Shown here: one piece after another, positions 26,518 through 35,885 of the stretch
Layout: every line of letters starts with the position of its first letter
Numbering within the stretch: position 1 is the first letter of the stretch
Source of the DNA: Photobacterium carnosum
GTDB lineage: Bacteria; Pseudomonadota; Gammaproteobacteria; Enterobacterales; Vibrionaceae
Assembly (NCBI RefSeq): GCF_002849605.1
Contig: NZ_NPIB01000007.1
Span: forward strand, 1-64,000
DNA: 64,000 bases
Direction of reading: 5' to 3'
Translations under genes and position numbers: made by a program
Notes under the pieces: generated by a model
Told to the model about the DNA's origin: nothing
Database searches by the model: none
What the model saw: the letters and a program-made list of their open reading frames with translations, nothing else

Positions 26518-27714
26518 ATGTCGAAGGCTCGACGCTGCCCAGGCTGCGATTTACTTGTTTTACCCGCAACAGCGACTCAAGGACATAGTGCTTATTGCCC
26601 TCGTTGCCATACTCGACTCTATCGTGGTGGTATTGCGCGTTTTAATGCGGAATTAGCGATTGCATTAGCTTGTCTTATTCTTTATATCCCTACAATAAAT
26701 TTACCATTAGTTACTATTCGCTTAGTCGGTCAAATGATCCCAGCCTCGTTGGCATCAGGAACCATAGCACTTGCTCCCACCTTCCCTTCTGTCGCTATCT
26801 TAATTCTTTTTTGTAGTGCCATTGCACCGTTGTTACTGATCTGTGCCGTTTTAGGCGCACAGTTCGCATTACGTTTTCGACACTTTCATATATTTAAAGT
26901 GTCGTTATGGATCCTTTCTCATTTAAAGCAATGGACAATGCTAGAGGTTTTCTTAGTCAGTTTAGCTATTTCATGTTTTAAAGTGCAAGAAGTGGCAGAA
27001 ATCTATGTGGGTATAGGATTATATTGTTTAATCAGCATGCAGATTTTATTGTCGGTATTATTAACTAAAATCAGTGTTCGTCGTTATTGGGATGCATGGC
27101 AACCAGAAGATGAACATATCAGTGATAAGCTCGACACAGTCTGTCATTGCTGCCAATTAACCCAAGAAGCATTATCCAATTGCCGTCGTTGTGACAGCCA
27201 ATTACATCATCGAGTCCCTAAGTCACTACAGAAAACATGGGCATATCTTATTACTGCCAGTATTTTCATTTTGCCCGCAAACCTTTACCCTATTTCTATC
27301 TTTATGAATAACGGTAAACGGATTGAAGATACTATTTTTTCAGGCGTTGCCGGATTAGTAAAAACAGGAATGATCAGTATTGCCATCATTATCTTTGTGG
27401 CAAGTATTGTTGTTCCTGTCGCTAAAATTATTGGGTTAGCATATATATTATTATGTATTCAATTCAAACAGCGTCACCAACGTCTACAACGTATGCGCAT
27501 TTTCCGAATAGTGCATTGGATTGGCAAATGGTCCGTAATGGATCTGTTTGTAATAGCGATTATGGTCGCTTTAATCGATCGTGGACAAATTCTTGACTTC
27601 ACACCAGGACCTGGGGCAATTGCTTTTGCCGTGGTCGTTATATTAACAATGTTAGCAGCTGAGAGTTTAGATTCACGTCTAATCTGGGACAAATATGAAC
27701 AACGAACCAAATAA
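26518..27714 (+). CDS. letA: Intermembrane lipid transport membrane subunit LetA (YebS, PqiA family)
   Basis: 398 aa with AAAGGAAG upstream of the ATG. It contains two PqiA modules, each headed by a zinc-ribbon-like cysteine cluster: CPGC...CPRC near the N-terminus and CHCC...CRRC near residue 210. Each is followed by about four membrane segments. It is the inner-membrane partner of the MCE protein LetB and the two form a lipid-transport tunnel to the outer membrane. The stop overlaps the letB start by 20 bases, indicating coupled translation. Confidence 0.92.
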   Translation: MSKARRCPGCDLLVLPATATQGHSAYCPRCHTRLYRGGIARFNAELAIALACLILYIPTINLPLVTIRLVGQMIPASLASGTIALAPTFPSVAILILFCSAIAPLLLICAVLGAQFALRFRHFHIFKVSLWILSHLKQWTMLEVFLVSLAISCFKVQEVAEIYVGIGLYCLISMQILLSVLLTKISVRRYWDAWQPEDEHISDKLDTVCHCCQLTQEALSNCRRCDSQLHHRVPKSLQKTWAYLITASIFILPANLYPISIFMNNGKRIEDTIFSGVAGLVKTGMISIAIIIFVASIVVPVAKIIGLAYILLCIQFKQRHQRLQRMRIFRIVHWIGKWSVMDLFVIAIMVALIDRGQILDFTPGPGAIAFAVVVILTMLAAESLDSRLIWDKYEQRTK

Positions 27715-30322
27715 TACACAACCACAACCGGTTAATATTCGCCGTGATCGTGGATTATCACCACTATGGTTATTACCCCTACTCGCGATCATTGTCGCTG
27801 GCTGGTTATTATATAAAGCCATTAATGAAGGCGGTGAACGTATTCAAATTCACTTTAATGATGCTGTCGGTTTAGTTGCAGGCCGAACGACTATTCGTTA
27901 TCAAGGTTTAGAAGTGGGTATCGTGCGTGATGTGACATTATCTAAAGATCTTAAAAGTATCTATGTTTCTGCTGATATTTATCCAGAAGCAGTAAAAACA
28001 TTACACACAAATACTCAATTTTGGTTAGTTAAACCAAAAGCATCCATTACCGGCATTTCAGGATTAGACGCTCTTGTGTCAGGTAACTACATTGCTCTTC
28101 AACCCGGTTCTGGTGAATTTGCAACAAAATTTACCGCGCTAGAAAATCAACCTGCAAATATGCCAGAACATAATGGCTTAACCCTACAATTAAAAGCCCC
28201 TAATTTAGGATCTCTGAGTATTGGTTCCCAAATTTTTTATAAAAAGATCCCTGTCGGTGAAATTTATAACTACACCCTTAGTACCAATAAAAAAGAAGTC
28301 TTAATTGACGCACTCATCAAACCACGTTATGTCAATCTAGTAACGAACAAAAGTCGCTTTTGGAATGTCAGTGGTGTGAATGCCAATATAGGCTTTAATG
28401 GTGTTAATGTTCAATTTGAAAGCCTCTCGGCACTCATTGCCGGAGCCATTGCCTTCGATTCACCCGATGAAGGTAAACCAATTGATGAGGGGCATTTATT
28501 TAACCTCTACTCTAATATTAATACTGCAGGTCGTGGAATAGCGATCACCATCACTCTGCCAGATAATAATAATGTCAGCAATTCAGGCGCTCCGATTATG
28601 TATCGAGGCTTACAAATTGGTAAAATTTCCAATTTAAAACTGGATGACAAAACCAATAAAATCATAGCCCATGCTGCAATAGAACCCAGTATGAGTGATT
28701 TACTCAACAGCGGTTCCCGATTATTACTCGAAGAAGCACACGTTTCACTTTCTGGTGTGAAAAATATCGGTAATCTTGTACGCGGCAATTACTTACGGTT
28801 AATTCCTGGTGATGGTAACAAAGCACGTCATTTTACCGCTATAACTCAAAACACACTGGAAGAACAACAACCAGGCGTTGCTATTTTCTCACTTTATGCA
28901 GATAAAAGTTATGGTGTAAAATCAGGCACTACATTGCGCTATCGTGGCATCGATGTTGGCCATATTACAACGGTAACACTCGATGGTGATCAGGTTCGAT
29001 TTGATGCATTAATTCAGCCGCAATATACCCATTTAGTTCGCTCTCATAGCCGTTTCTTTATTGATGGCGGTATTGAAGCTAATATTAGTAACAATGGTAT
29101 TGATGTTTCCATTCCCGCAGCAGATCAATTAATAAGTAGTGCAATAAGCTTTACAGCTAGCGGGAAACCGGGCATCAAAAAAAGCTATTCTCTATTCAAA
29201 AATAGACAGTTAGCTAAACTTGCCGATGAAAAATTAAAAGGCTTTACCTCTATTACACTTGTAGCAAAAAACTTACCGCCAATATCTGAAGGCAGCCCAG
29301 TGCTTTATCGTAATTTACAAGTTGGTGAAATCACCAGTTTTGCGCTTAAAACATCAGGAGTTGAGATAAAAGCTAATATACAACAAAAATATCGCCATTT
29401 AATTGATAACAATACTGTTTTCTGGAACCGTTCAGGCATTGAAGTCGAGGCTGGCCTTAATGGTGTTAAAATCAAAGCCGATCCCCTATCAACATTATTA
29501 AAAGGCGGTATCGCATTTGATTCCATTAACGGTGTCGTTAATCGTTCAGGCAATGACTATAAGCTTTACTCAAGCTTAGGCGATGCTCAACATTTTGGCA
29601 TAATGATCACCTTAACGGCTGATGATGCCCGTTCTATATCAAAATCAACCGCGATTAAATATCAAGGTGTTGTTATTGGTAAAGTTGATAATATTGAACC
29701 AAACTTTGAGCGTAATAACGTCACCGTAACAGCACGCTTATTCCCTCAATATGCAAAAGTAATCGCACGTAAAAATAGCTATTTCTGGATGGTAAAACCA
29801 AAAATAAGTTTAAGTGGCAGTGAAAACTTAGACTCATTATTAAGCTCATACATTGCAGTACAACCCGGTAACGGTGCAAGTTCTCATAATTTCAAATTAG
29901 GTTCAGCTGAATTATTTGATGCAGGGAAAACCTTTATTCTTGAAAGTGAAGATCGCGGATCGGTTAGTGAAGGGACACCACTTCTTTATCGTGATATTCA
30001 AGTTGGCCAAGTCGTTAAAGTTACATTAGGTGCATTGGCTGATCGTGTTTTAATTACGGTTCAAATTGAACAAAAGTATCGTCACCTTGTTCGAGCTAAC
30101 AGTATATTCTGGAATGCTTCTGGATTAAATGTCGATGTCGGTCTTACTGGCGCGAAAGTAAAAGCAGGAACGTTTGATAGCTTACTGCGTGGGGGGATCT
30201 CATTTGCAACACCAGAAACTCACCCTCTGGCGCAACAAGCAACACAAGGTAAACACTTCCTACTTAATAAAGAAGTTAACCAACAATGGTTAGATTGGCG
30301 CACCGCGATCCCAATTAAATAA
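27695..30322 (+). CDS. letB: MCE tunnel protein LetB (YebT)
   Basis: 875 aa (E. coli YebT 877). One N-terminal membrane anchor (LSPLWLLPLLAIIVAGWLLY) and seven tandem MCE domains, recognisable by repeated IxYQGLEVG-type strands (YQGLEVGIV, YKKIPVGEI, YRGLQIGKI, YRGIDVGHI, YRNLQVGEI, YQGVVIGKV, YRDIQVGQV). Seven domains is the LetB count, against three in PqiB. In E. coli the stacked hexameric rings form a tunnel across the periplasm for phospholipids. Second gene of the letAB operon, closed by a terminator at 30341-30368. Confidence 0.95.
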   Translation: MNNEPNNTQPQPVNIRRDRGLSPLWLLPLLAIIVAGWLLYKAINEGGERIQIHFNDAVGLVAGRTTIRYQGLEVGIVRDVTLSKDLKSIYVSADIYPEAVKTLHTNTQFWLVKPKASITGISGLDALVSGNYIALQPGSGEFATKFTALENQPANMPEHNGLTLQLKAPNLGSLSIGSQIFYKKIPVGEIYNYTLSTNKKEVLIDALIKPRYVNLVTNKSRFWNVSGVNANIGFNGVNVQFESLSALIAGAIAFDSPDEGKPIDEGHLFNLYSNINTAGRGIAITITLPDNNNVSNSGAPIMYRGLQIGKISNLKLDDKTNKIIAHAAIEPSMSDLLNSGSRLLLEEAHVSLSGVKNIGNLVRGNYLRLIPGDGNKARHFTAITQNTLEEQQPGVAIFSLYADKSYGVKSGTTLRYRGIDVGHITTVTLDGDQVRFDALIQPQYTHLVRSHSRFFIDGGIEANISNNGIDVSIPAADQLISSAISFTASGKPGIKKSYSLFKNRQLAKLADEKLKGFTSITLVAKNLPPISEGSPVLYRNLQVGEITSFALKTSGVEIKANIQQKYRHLIDNNTVFWNRSGIEVEAGLNGVKIKADPLSTLLKGGIAFDSINGVVNRSGNDYKLYSSLGDAQHFGIMITLTADDARSISKSTAIKYQGVVIGKVDNIEPNFERNNVTVTARLFPQYAKVIARKNSYFWMVKPKISLSGSENLDSLLSSYIAVQPGNGASSHNFKLGSAELFDAGKTFILESEDRGSVSEGTPLLYRDIQVGQVVKVTLGALADRVLITVQIEQKYRHLVRANSIFWNASGLNVDVGLTGAKVKAGTFDSLLRGGISFATPETHPLAQQATQGKHFLLNKEVNQQWLDWRTAIPIK

Positions 30323-30340
30323 CCCTTGATACTGTAAATA

Positions 30341-30368
30341 AAAAAGGAGCATCTAATGCTCCTTTTTT
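30341..30368 (+). terminator. Rho-independent terminator of letAB
   Basis: Stem AAAAAGGAGCAT/ATGCTCCTTTTT with a 3-base loop and a T-run. Confidence 0.9.
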
Positions 30369-30526
30369 GATCGCTTATTCTCTAATAAACACGGTTTTTG
30401 TACACAAAATAATAGTGAGCGTAAATCCCTATTTATCCCCCCACTTAGAAGCATAGATAGCCGATATAATTTTGTCCTTATTTAGTATAGAATCCCGACA
30501 TTGCTAGTTTGACAGAGAGTGCTACC

Positions 30527-31957
30527 TTGCATCCTAATATCTATATTCCTGACGCTTTTATTGATCTCATCAAGCATACAATGCCAGAAAACCTGAGTAT
30601 TGATGAGTTTATTAGCTGTTGTAAAACGCCGTTACGTCGCAGCATTCGCGTTAATACACTAAAAATAAGTGTGGCCGATTTTCTTACTCGCGTTGCTGAT
30701 AAAGATTGGACGTTAACCCCTGTTCCTTGGTGTGATACGGGGTTTTGGATCAAACGTGAGGATGAAAAGAGCGTTTCATTAGGTAATACTGCCGAGCATA
30801 TGGCTGGATTGTTTTATATTCAAGAAGCCAGCTCAATGATGCCGGTTACCGCTTTACTTGATAACAATGACGCCCTTGATTGCGTTCTTGATATGGCATC
30901 AGCACCGGGTTCTAAAACAACTCAAATTGCTTGTGCAATGCAAAACAAAGGCGCATTAGTGGCCAATGAACTTGCCGCAAGCCGAATTAAAATATTACAC
31001 GCTAATCTGCAACGTTGTGGTGTTCATAACGCAGCATTAACACATTTTGATGGCTGTGTGTTCGGCACATGGGCACCTGAAGCGTTTGACTCTATTTTAC
31101 TCGACGCCCCCTGTTCTGGTGAAGGCGCTATTCGTAAAGATGACGATGCCATGGCCAACTGGAGCCTTGAATCCATCGATGAAATTGCCGCAGTACAACG
31201 CAAGTTAATCGTTAGTGCATTCCAAGCATTAAAACCAGGCGGCGTTATGGTGTATTCAACCTGTACCCTTAACCAGCGTGAAAACCAAGAAGTCTGTTAT
31301 TACCTTAAAGAAACCTTTGGTGATGCTGTTGAATTTGAATCTTTAGGGGATTTATTTGAAGGCGCACAAAAAGCATTAACAACTGAAGGATTCTTGCACG
31401 TTTATCCTCAGGTTTTTGATAGCGAAGGCTTCTTTGTTGCCCGCATTCGCAAACATGCCTCTGTTGATACTGATCCAGTTAACAAACGCATGGGTAAATT
31501 CCCATTCAATCAAGTTAAAGCCGATGAACAACAACTGATTGCTGAACAATTGAATATTGATCTTAATATTAGTTTATCGGCTAACAGTGATATTTGGTTA
31601 CGTGATAAAGAAGTGTGGTTATTCCCAACACAAATTAAATCCTTAATTGGTGAGATTCGCTTCCAACGTATTGGCATTAAGCTTGCTGAACAACATAAGA
31701 AAGGCTATCGCTGGCAACATGAGGCGATCATGACGCTTGCAACAGGTCATGAGTCAGTTGCCATCGAGTTAACCGCACCACAAGCCAAAGAGTGGTTTAT
31801 GGGGCGAGATATTCGTCCAGAAGATCTAACAGGTAAAGGCGAAGTAATCGTTACTTACCGTGATTACCCTATTGGTATCGGAAAATGGGTTGGAAATCGT
31901 ATCAAAAATGGCTTACCTCGTGAATTGGTACGCGATACGAATCTATTTGATATTTGA
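30527..31957 (+). CDS. rsmF: 16S rRNA m5C1407 methyltransferase RsmF
   Basis: 476 aa from a TTG at 30527 with GAGAG 7-8 bases upstream, which gives MHPNIYIPDAF like E. coli MAQHTVYFPDAF; another TTG at 30509 lacks a ribosome site. No ATG fits the conserved N-terminus, so a TTG start is likely either way. The RsmB/NOP2-type core has DMASAPGSKTTQ, the catalytic cysteines in LDAPCSGEG and VYSTCTLN, and the C-terminal PUA-like regions (KGYRWQHEAIMTLATGHE and FMGRDI). It methylates C1407 in the decoding region of 16S rRNA. An SdsR-like sRNA lies directly downstream. Confidence 0.95.
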   Translation: MHPNIYIPDAFIDLIKHTMPENLSIDEFISCCKTPLRRSIRVNTLKISVADFLTRVADKDWTLTPVPWCDTGFWIKREDEKSVSLGNTAEHMAGLFYIQEASSMMPVTALLDNNDALDCVLDMASAPGSKTTQIACAMQNKGALVANELAASRIKILHANLQRCGVHNAALTHFDGCVFGTWAPEAFDSILLDAPCSGEGAIRKDDDAMANWSLESIDEIAAVQRKLIVSAFQALKPGGVMVYSTCTLNQRENQEVCYYLKETFGDAVEFESLGDLFEGAQKALTTEGFLHVYPQVFDSEGFFVARIRKHASVDTDPVNKRMGKFPFNQVKADEQQLIAEQLNIDLNISLSANSDIWLRDKEVWLFPTQIKSLIGEIRFQRIGIKLAEQHKKGYRWQHEAIMTLATGHESVAIELTAPQAKEWFMGRDIRPEDLTGKGEVIVTYRDYPIGIGKWVGNRIKNGLPRELVRDTNLFDI

Positions 31958-32039
31958 TCAAATCCAAGATTCTGATAACTATTAGTACTTTATTGATGAA
32001 ACCAATAATTATTTTTTATAAAAACTGGAAAATCATCAA

Positions 32040-32050
32040 AGCTAAACTAA
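32040..32050 (+). promoter_or_regulatory. Sigma-S-type -10 element of the SdsR-like RNA
   Basis: AGCTAAACTAA resembles the sigma-S extended -10 (KCTAYRCTTAA). Its position puts the RNA start near 32058, giving an RNA close in length to enterobacterial SdsR. Confidence 0.45.
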
Positions 32051-32057
32051 TATTGAT

Positions 32058-32155
32058 AGTGTAATCAAATTCCAAATATAAGCCAGTTAGCGTAAGGCTC
32101 GTCACTGAGCCATTCCCCTAAGCCCGACACAGGAATCGTTTCGGGCTCTTTTTTT
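32058..32155 (+). ncRNA. sdsR: SdsR/RyeB-like small RNA
   Basis: The 3' two-thirds follow Salmonella/E. coli SdsR in order, as I recall that sequence: a TTAGCG entry, a stem GGCTC/GAGCC (32096-32111), the linker CATTCCCC, then a terminator stem AGCCCGA/TCGGGCT (32121-32147) whose loop CACAGGAATCGTT is nearly that of SdsR (ACAGGAATCGT), and a T-run. Position also agrees: SdsR lies a short way downstream of rsmF in E. coli. SdsR is a sigma-S-dependent, Hfq-bound (and ProQ-bound) sRNA that represses ompD, mutS and other mRNAs in stationary phase. The 5' end is estimated. Confidence 0.8.
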
Positions 32156-32334
32156 GCACACTTTTCCCTTTTCTAACACCCTTGTTAAACATGCTCAATT
32201 AATCAAGAATATAACCATTAATACCCTCTCACCTCCCGTCACAGATACTCACCGTAAAATGACAACGTAATTCTGATTATTCATCATAGAATTGAAAATT
32301 TACAGTTGTAACATTAGAGCTAAGTTAGAAATAG

Positions 32335-32364
32335 GTAAAAAAAAACCTGAGCATATTGCTCAGG
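32335..32364 (-). terminator. Terminator of the coiled-coil protein gene
   Basis: Stem CCTGAGCA/TGCTCAGG with an ATA loop, followed by nine Ts on the minus strand. Confidence 0.88.
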
Positions 32365-32389
32365 CCTTGATCAGATAACAATCATAAAA

Positions 32390-32704
32390 TTAATTATGTT
32401 TATGCGCTGTGATTTCTGCTTTTCTAAGATCTTTAACGTTTTTACTAACGTCACGGCGTTCTTTAGATAGCTCTGCACTAATAATAATATGATCATCAAC
32501 ACGATCTTCATAATCGTTTTTCATATTTTCAATGATTTCTAAAATTTGATCATGGGTCATATCTACTTTGATATAATCCAACATGTTTTCTAGTAATTCT
32601 ACACGCTTACGGTTATCACGAACTTTACGGTCATTATCTAAAATTTCGCGTTTAAGTTTGTTTTTACGACGAGCCTGACGAACAAGTTCAAGGATGTTGT
32701 TCAT
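32390..32704 (-). CDS. Small charged coiled-coil protein, unknown function
   Basis: 104 aa, almost entirely helical and highly charged: [39 protein letters not shown] and [20 protein letters not shown] have a heptad-like pattern. The tail is His-rich (TAHKHN). No membrane segment or signal. AGGACAAAAC precedes the ATG, and a clean terminator follows, so the gene appears real and monocistronic. I do not recognise the family. Confidence 0.65.
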   Translation of the reverse strand: MNNILELVRQARRKNKLKREILDNDRKVRDNRKRVELLENMLDYIKVDMTHDQILEIIENMKNDYEDRVDDHIIISAELSKERRDVSKNVKDLRKAEITAHKHN

Positions 32705-32992
32705 GTTTTGTCCTTAGTCTGAAAATAAAGCCTTATGAAACTGATTTAATGCTAATAATTAGGAAAAATGCACTTCCTAGTACATAACCGTCGAGTCTCA
32801 GTTCTTTTCTAAAATCGTTATATCAGAAAATCCGCTGTAAACTCAAGTAATACCCGAAGATTATCGTCTAGGTGGTGCGTTAACATACGCTTAAAGGTTC
32901 CTTCTTGTCTGAATTATGCTCTTTCTATTATTATTTGCTTTGATTTCGTTCAAGAAATATTTGAGATTATTATCGATACACAAGACATTTAA

Positions 32993-33229
32993 GTGAAATA
33001 TCCAAGAAAGAATAATGACACCACGATTATTCTTTCTTTTACTCACAAAAATAATCAATTTGATTTGCAAATTACCGATCAGCGCCTAGTCTTCATAGTA
33101 GACCAGTACTTATTTACAATTAAGCAATCTGAACAAGGATATCTTCGCTGTCATCTTCATGATCAGCAACAGAGTTCAACACTCAAATCGCTCCGTAATC
33201 AAATATTGGCTATACCGTGTGATGAATAG
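32993..33229 (+). CDS. Small hypothetical protein upstream of csp gene
   Basis: 78 aa from a GTG (MKYPRKNNDTTIILSFTHKN). The sequence alternates strands (FDLQITDQRLVFIVDQYLFT, then GYLRCHLHDQQ) and ends LRNQILAIPCDE. It is only 17 bases before the cold-shock gene and may be a leader gene of it. The ribosome site is poor, which lowers confidence; part of this stretch could instead be a cold-shock 5' leader. Confidence 0.4.
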   Translation: MKYPRKNNDTTIILSFTHKNNQFDLQITDQRLVFIVDQYLFTIKQSEQGYLRCHLHDQQQSSTLKSLRNQILAIPCDE

Positions 33230-33246
33230 ATTGATCAGGAGACAAC

Positions 33247-33456
33247 ATGTCAAAAGCAACAGGTACCGTTAAGTGGTTTAACGAAGAAAAAGGGTTTGGT
33301 TTTATCACTCAAGATGACGGCGGTGCTGATGTATTTGTACACTTCCGTGCGATTAGTGGTGATGGCTTTAAAACCTTAGCTGAAGGCCAAAAAGTGTCTT
33401 ACGAAACAGAGCAAGGTCCTAAAGGTCTTCAAGCAACAAATGTTGAAAGAGCTTAA
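33247..33456 (+). CDS. Cold-shock protein, CspA family
   Basis: 69 aa single cold-shock domain. RNP1 is KGFGFI and RNP2 is VFVHF, and the start [18 protein letters not shown] is typical. CAGGAGAC is well placed before the ATG. Such proteins melt RNA structure and act as RNA chaperones in cold or in stationary phase. A paralogue about 80% identical lies 390 bases downstream. The exact CspA/C/E subtype cannot be told. Confidence 0.95.
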   Translation: MSKATGTVKWFNEEKGFGFITQDDGGADVFVHFRAISGDGFKTLAEGQKVSYETEQGPKGLQATNVERA

Positions 33457-33484
33457 TAAATTAACCTTAAATATCTACAAAAAC

Positions 33485-33510
33485 AAAGGGCTTATTCAGC
33501 CCTTTCTTTC
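33485..33510 (+). terminator. Terminator of the first csp gene
   Basis: Stem AAAGGGCT/AGCCCTTT with a 5-base loop and a CT-rich tail. Confidence 0.8.
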
Positions 33511-33843
33511 AATTCAAACTACATGTCGAATAAAAATTCCAATTCTACTTTATTAAATACCCTTTCCTACCATACTCACATGATAGCATAACCGTATAAC
33601 ATGTTATTTTGTTAAAGTGGTCACATTATTAGCTTGTTATTAAAAGAGAAACTTGCCCTTTCAATATGAAAATGGCCTAATACTCATGGTTTATTAAAGG
33701 CCTATTTATGCAACAAATTGAAAGAGAAAACTTCGATACACTGTTCAAATGTTCACAGTTGTCCTGAAGCGCTTCATTATTCTTTTGTACATAAGTAAAA
33801 CAGCGTAATGTGCGCTACTAATTTATTTTTCAGGAGACATCAC
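33511..33843 (+). other. Leader region of the second csp gene
   Basis: 333 bases without a sizeable gene. It holds an AGGCCT-type inverted repeat (ATGGCCTAAT at about 33671 against AAAGGCCTAT at about 33695) followed by a possible 19-codon reading frame (ATGCAACAAATTG start at 33707). A long structured 5' leader is usual for cold-inducible csp mRNAs, but I could not identify a cold box. Confidence 0.4.
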
Positions 33844-34053
33844 ATGTCTAAAGCAACTGGTATCGTTAAGTGGTTCAACGATGAGAAAGGTTTCGGTTTT
33901 ATCACTCAAGACAATGGCGGCGCTGACGTATTCGTTCACTTCCGTGCTATCACAGGTGAAGGCTTCAAATCTCTAGCTGAAGGTCAAAAAGTTTCTTTTG
34001 ACGTTGAGCAAGGCCAAAAAGGTCCTCAAGCGGCTAACGTTGAGCTTGCTTAA
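33844..34053 (+). CDS. Cold-shock protein, CspA family (second copy)
   Basis: 69 aa from ATG 33844, behind CAGGAGAC; the open frame extends 12 codons further but that part is leader. RNP1 KGFGFI and RNP2 VFVHF are intact. Differences from its neighbour are mostly conservative ([28 protein letters not shown]). Codon use is more biased towards frequent codons than in the first copy, suggesting higher expression. Its long separate leader suggests distinct, perhaps cold-dependent, control. Confidence 0.95.
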   Translation: MSKATGIVKWFNDEKGFGFITQDNGGADVFVHFRAITGEGFKSLAEGQKVSFDVEQGQKGPQAANVELA

Positions 34054-34078
34054 TTTTTCAATGAACAGTTGAAAGAAG

Positions 34079-34105
34079 TAAAGGGTATCTTAGGTACCCT
34101 TTTTT
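34079..34105. terminator. Terminator between csp and GNAT gene
   Basis: Stem AAGGGTA/TACCCTT with a TCTTAGG loop, followed by TTTTTT. It lies between convergent genes. Confidence 0.8.
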
Positions 34106-34131
34106 ATATCTATTATTTATCCAACAACAAC

Positions 34132-34593
34132 TTATTCCACCACGTACATCATTTTAACGCGTGGTTGACCAATACCAAAATAATCATTTTCTTGCTCGAT
34201 ATCAGTAAAACCTAATTGTTGATACAATTTCTTTGCATGGTTATCTGGATGAACGGTCAACCATAGTTTTTTGCATCCGGCCAGCGTTGTCATACCTTCT
34301 TGCATCAATTTCTTACCTACGCCTCGCCCCTGTACGCTAGTATCAACGGCCAATGCAAGTATCCAGCCCTCTAGTAACATTAACGACAGATCATTAAACT
34401 GAGGCGCACACAGCACATAACCAACAACGTTATCTTGATGACGAGCGACCAATAAGCCAGTAGGCCAACAATCATAAGCTTGGCGAATAAAAAAATCAGG
34501 ATAACAATGATCGCCAAACAATCGCTGTTCTAACTGATACACCGCTTGTAGATCTTCTTTTTTAGCTACATCAATTATTATTGTCTGAACCAC
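34132..34593 (-). CDS. GNAT family N-acetyltransferase
   Basis: 153 aa. GNAT fold: ILALAVDTSVQGRGVGKKLM carries the acetyl-CoA pyrophosphate loop (Q-x-x-G-x-G type), followed by KLWLTVHPDNHAKKLYQQLG, the usual C-terminal strand-helix with the catalytic-region Tyr. The pattern resembles RimI-like acetyltransferases, but the substrate cannot be told. Single gene facing the csp gene. Confidence 0.85.
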   Translation of the reverse strand: MVQTIIIDVAKKEDLQAVYQLEQRLFGDHCYPDFFIRQAYDCWPTGLLVARHQDNVVGYVLCAPQFNDLSLMLLEGWILALAVDTSVQGRGVGKKLMQEGMTTLAGCKKLWLTVHPDNHAKKLYQQLGFTDIEQENDYFGIGQPRVKMMYVVE

Positions 34594-34627
34594 ATTATTC
34601 CCTGTGTATTATTTTTATGATAAGTAT

Positions 34628-34663
34628 AAAAAAGCCAGCGTCGAATAAACGACACTGGCTTTA
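34628..34663 (-). terminator. Rho-independent terminator of efpL
   Basis: Stem AAAGCCAGTGTCG/CGACGCTGGCTTT (one mismatch) with a TTTATT loop and a T-run on the minus strand. Confidence 0.88.
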
Positions 34664-34684
34664 TAAAATAATAATAACTAATTA

Positions 34685-35257
34685 TTATTTATCTGCACGG
34701 CTCATGAACTTGTGTTCAGCTGTGTTGATTTTAATTCTTTCGCCATTTGCAATGTACTCAGGAACTTGAACAACAAGACCTGTAGACAATGTTGCAGGCT
34801 TAGTACGAGCACTTGCAGATGCGCCTTTAATTGAAGGATCAGTCTCAACAATTGTTAGCTCTACTGTTGCAGGTAGTTCTAATGCAACTGGTGCACCATC
34901 TACAGTCAATACTTCAATACCTTTAGTATCTTCAGTAATGAACAGTAATTCTTCTGCAATTGCGTCTTTAGTGAAAGTGTATGGCGTGTAGTCTTCATCA
35001 TCCATAAACACATATTCTTCACCATCGATGTATGAGAAAGATGCTTTCTGACGACTAAAATCTGCCAACGTAATCATTTCATCAGCTTTGAAGCTAACAT
35101 CTGATTTTGAACCCGTTGCAACATCATAAATACGCATACGGTAAAGACTTGCACCTGCACGACCACTAGGCGTTAGCTTAGTAATTTCTTTAACTAAAGC
35201 TACTTTACCGTTAAGTTCAATAGCAGCAAATTTTTTAATATCACTAGCCTTTGGCAT
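34685..35257 (-). CDS. efpL: Elongation factor P-like protein (YeiP)
   Basis: 190 aa from ATG 35257 ([18 protein letters not shown]), aligned with E. coli YeiP (MPRANEIKKG); GGAA lies 8 bases before it, and an ATG two codons upstream is less likely. Three domains in order: KOW-like N-terminal (to about 65), OB domain with [18 protein letters not shown], and a C-terminal OB domain with [20 protein letters not shown]. EfpL relieves ribosome stalling at proline-containing motifs. The loop [10 protein letters not shown] at residues about 30-39 corresponds to the YeiP tip (SPTARGAATLY), with Arg where EF-P has its modified Lys. Confidence 0.95.
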   Translation of the reverse strand: MPKASDIKKFAAIELNGKVALVKEITKLTPSGRAGASLYRMRIYDVATGSKSDVSFKADEMITLADFSRQKASFSYIDGEEYVFMDDEDYTPYTFTKDAIAEELLFITEDTKGIEVLTVDGAPVALELPATVELTIVETDPSIKGASASARTKPATLSTGLVVQVPEYIANGERIKINTAEHKFMSRADK

Positions 35258-35465
35258 GATCATTATTCCAAAAATAAATAGTGGTGAGAAATTACACCAA
35301 GATACAGATTTATAGCAAGTAATATGATAGTACAGACTCTATTTTTTTGCATTGTTCTACTAACATGGTCAATAGATAGACAAGACAATAATCAGATATT
35401 CTTATTACCCTCTTGTTATTACTTTATATCGAGCAGATTTCATAAAGCATAAAATAACCACTATC

Positions 35466-35885
35466 TTATGGTAGAACTAATTCACTAATATCCGTTAATA
35501 CCCAAGCGTTATTATGTTCTTTAAAACCAATTTTAGAATAATACCCTTCGGCCTTGGGTGCCGACAATAAAACGATTTTACACGTCTCTGCCACAGATTC
35601 TGCCGCCACTAAAATAAGATACTTATCAATTCCCATTGATTGAACACTTTCATCAACAGCAAGATCAGACACATAACAACAACAATGAAAGTCTGTCAGT
35701 GCACGGGCAATACCAACAAGTTGATCATCAACCCATGCCGTTACAATTAAATTACTATTGTCTAGCATCTCTTTGATTATAATTTCACTTTCAGTAGATC
35801 TACACTCACATAATACTGATTTATTCACCAATTCAATATACTGACTTGATGTAATAGGACAATTAACTTTATATTCTATTTCCAT
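35466..35885 (-). CDS. GNAT family N-acetyltransferase
   Basis: 139 aa from ATG 35885, with AAGGG 5 bases upstream; a GTG two codons earlier overlaps that site. The core has WVDDQLVGIARALTDF, CCYVSDLAVDESVQSMGIDK (acetyl-CoA loop, but with SMGI where QGKGIG is usual) and APKAEGYYSKIGFKEHNNAW. Similar small acetyltransferases act on small molecules or antibiotics; the substrate is unknown. The weakened Q/RxxGxG loop is worth noting. Confidence 0.8.
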   Translation of the reverse strand: MEIEYKVNCPITSSQYIELVNKSVLCECRSTESEIIIKEMLDNSNLIVTAWVDDQLVGIARALTDFHCCCYVSDLAVDESVQSMGIDKYLILVAAESVAETCKIVLLSAPKAEGYYSKIGFKEHNNAWVLTDISELVLP

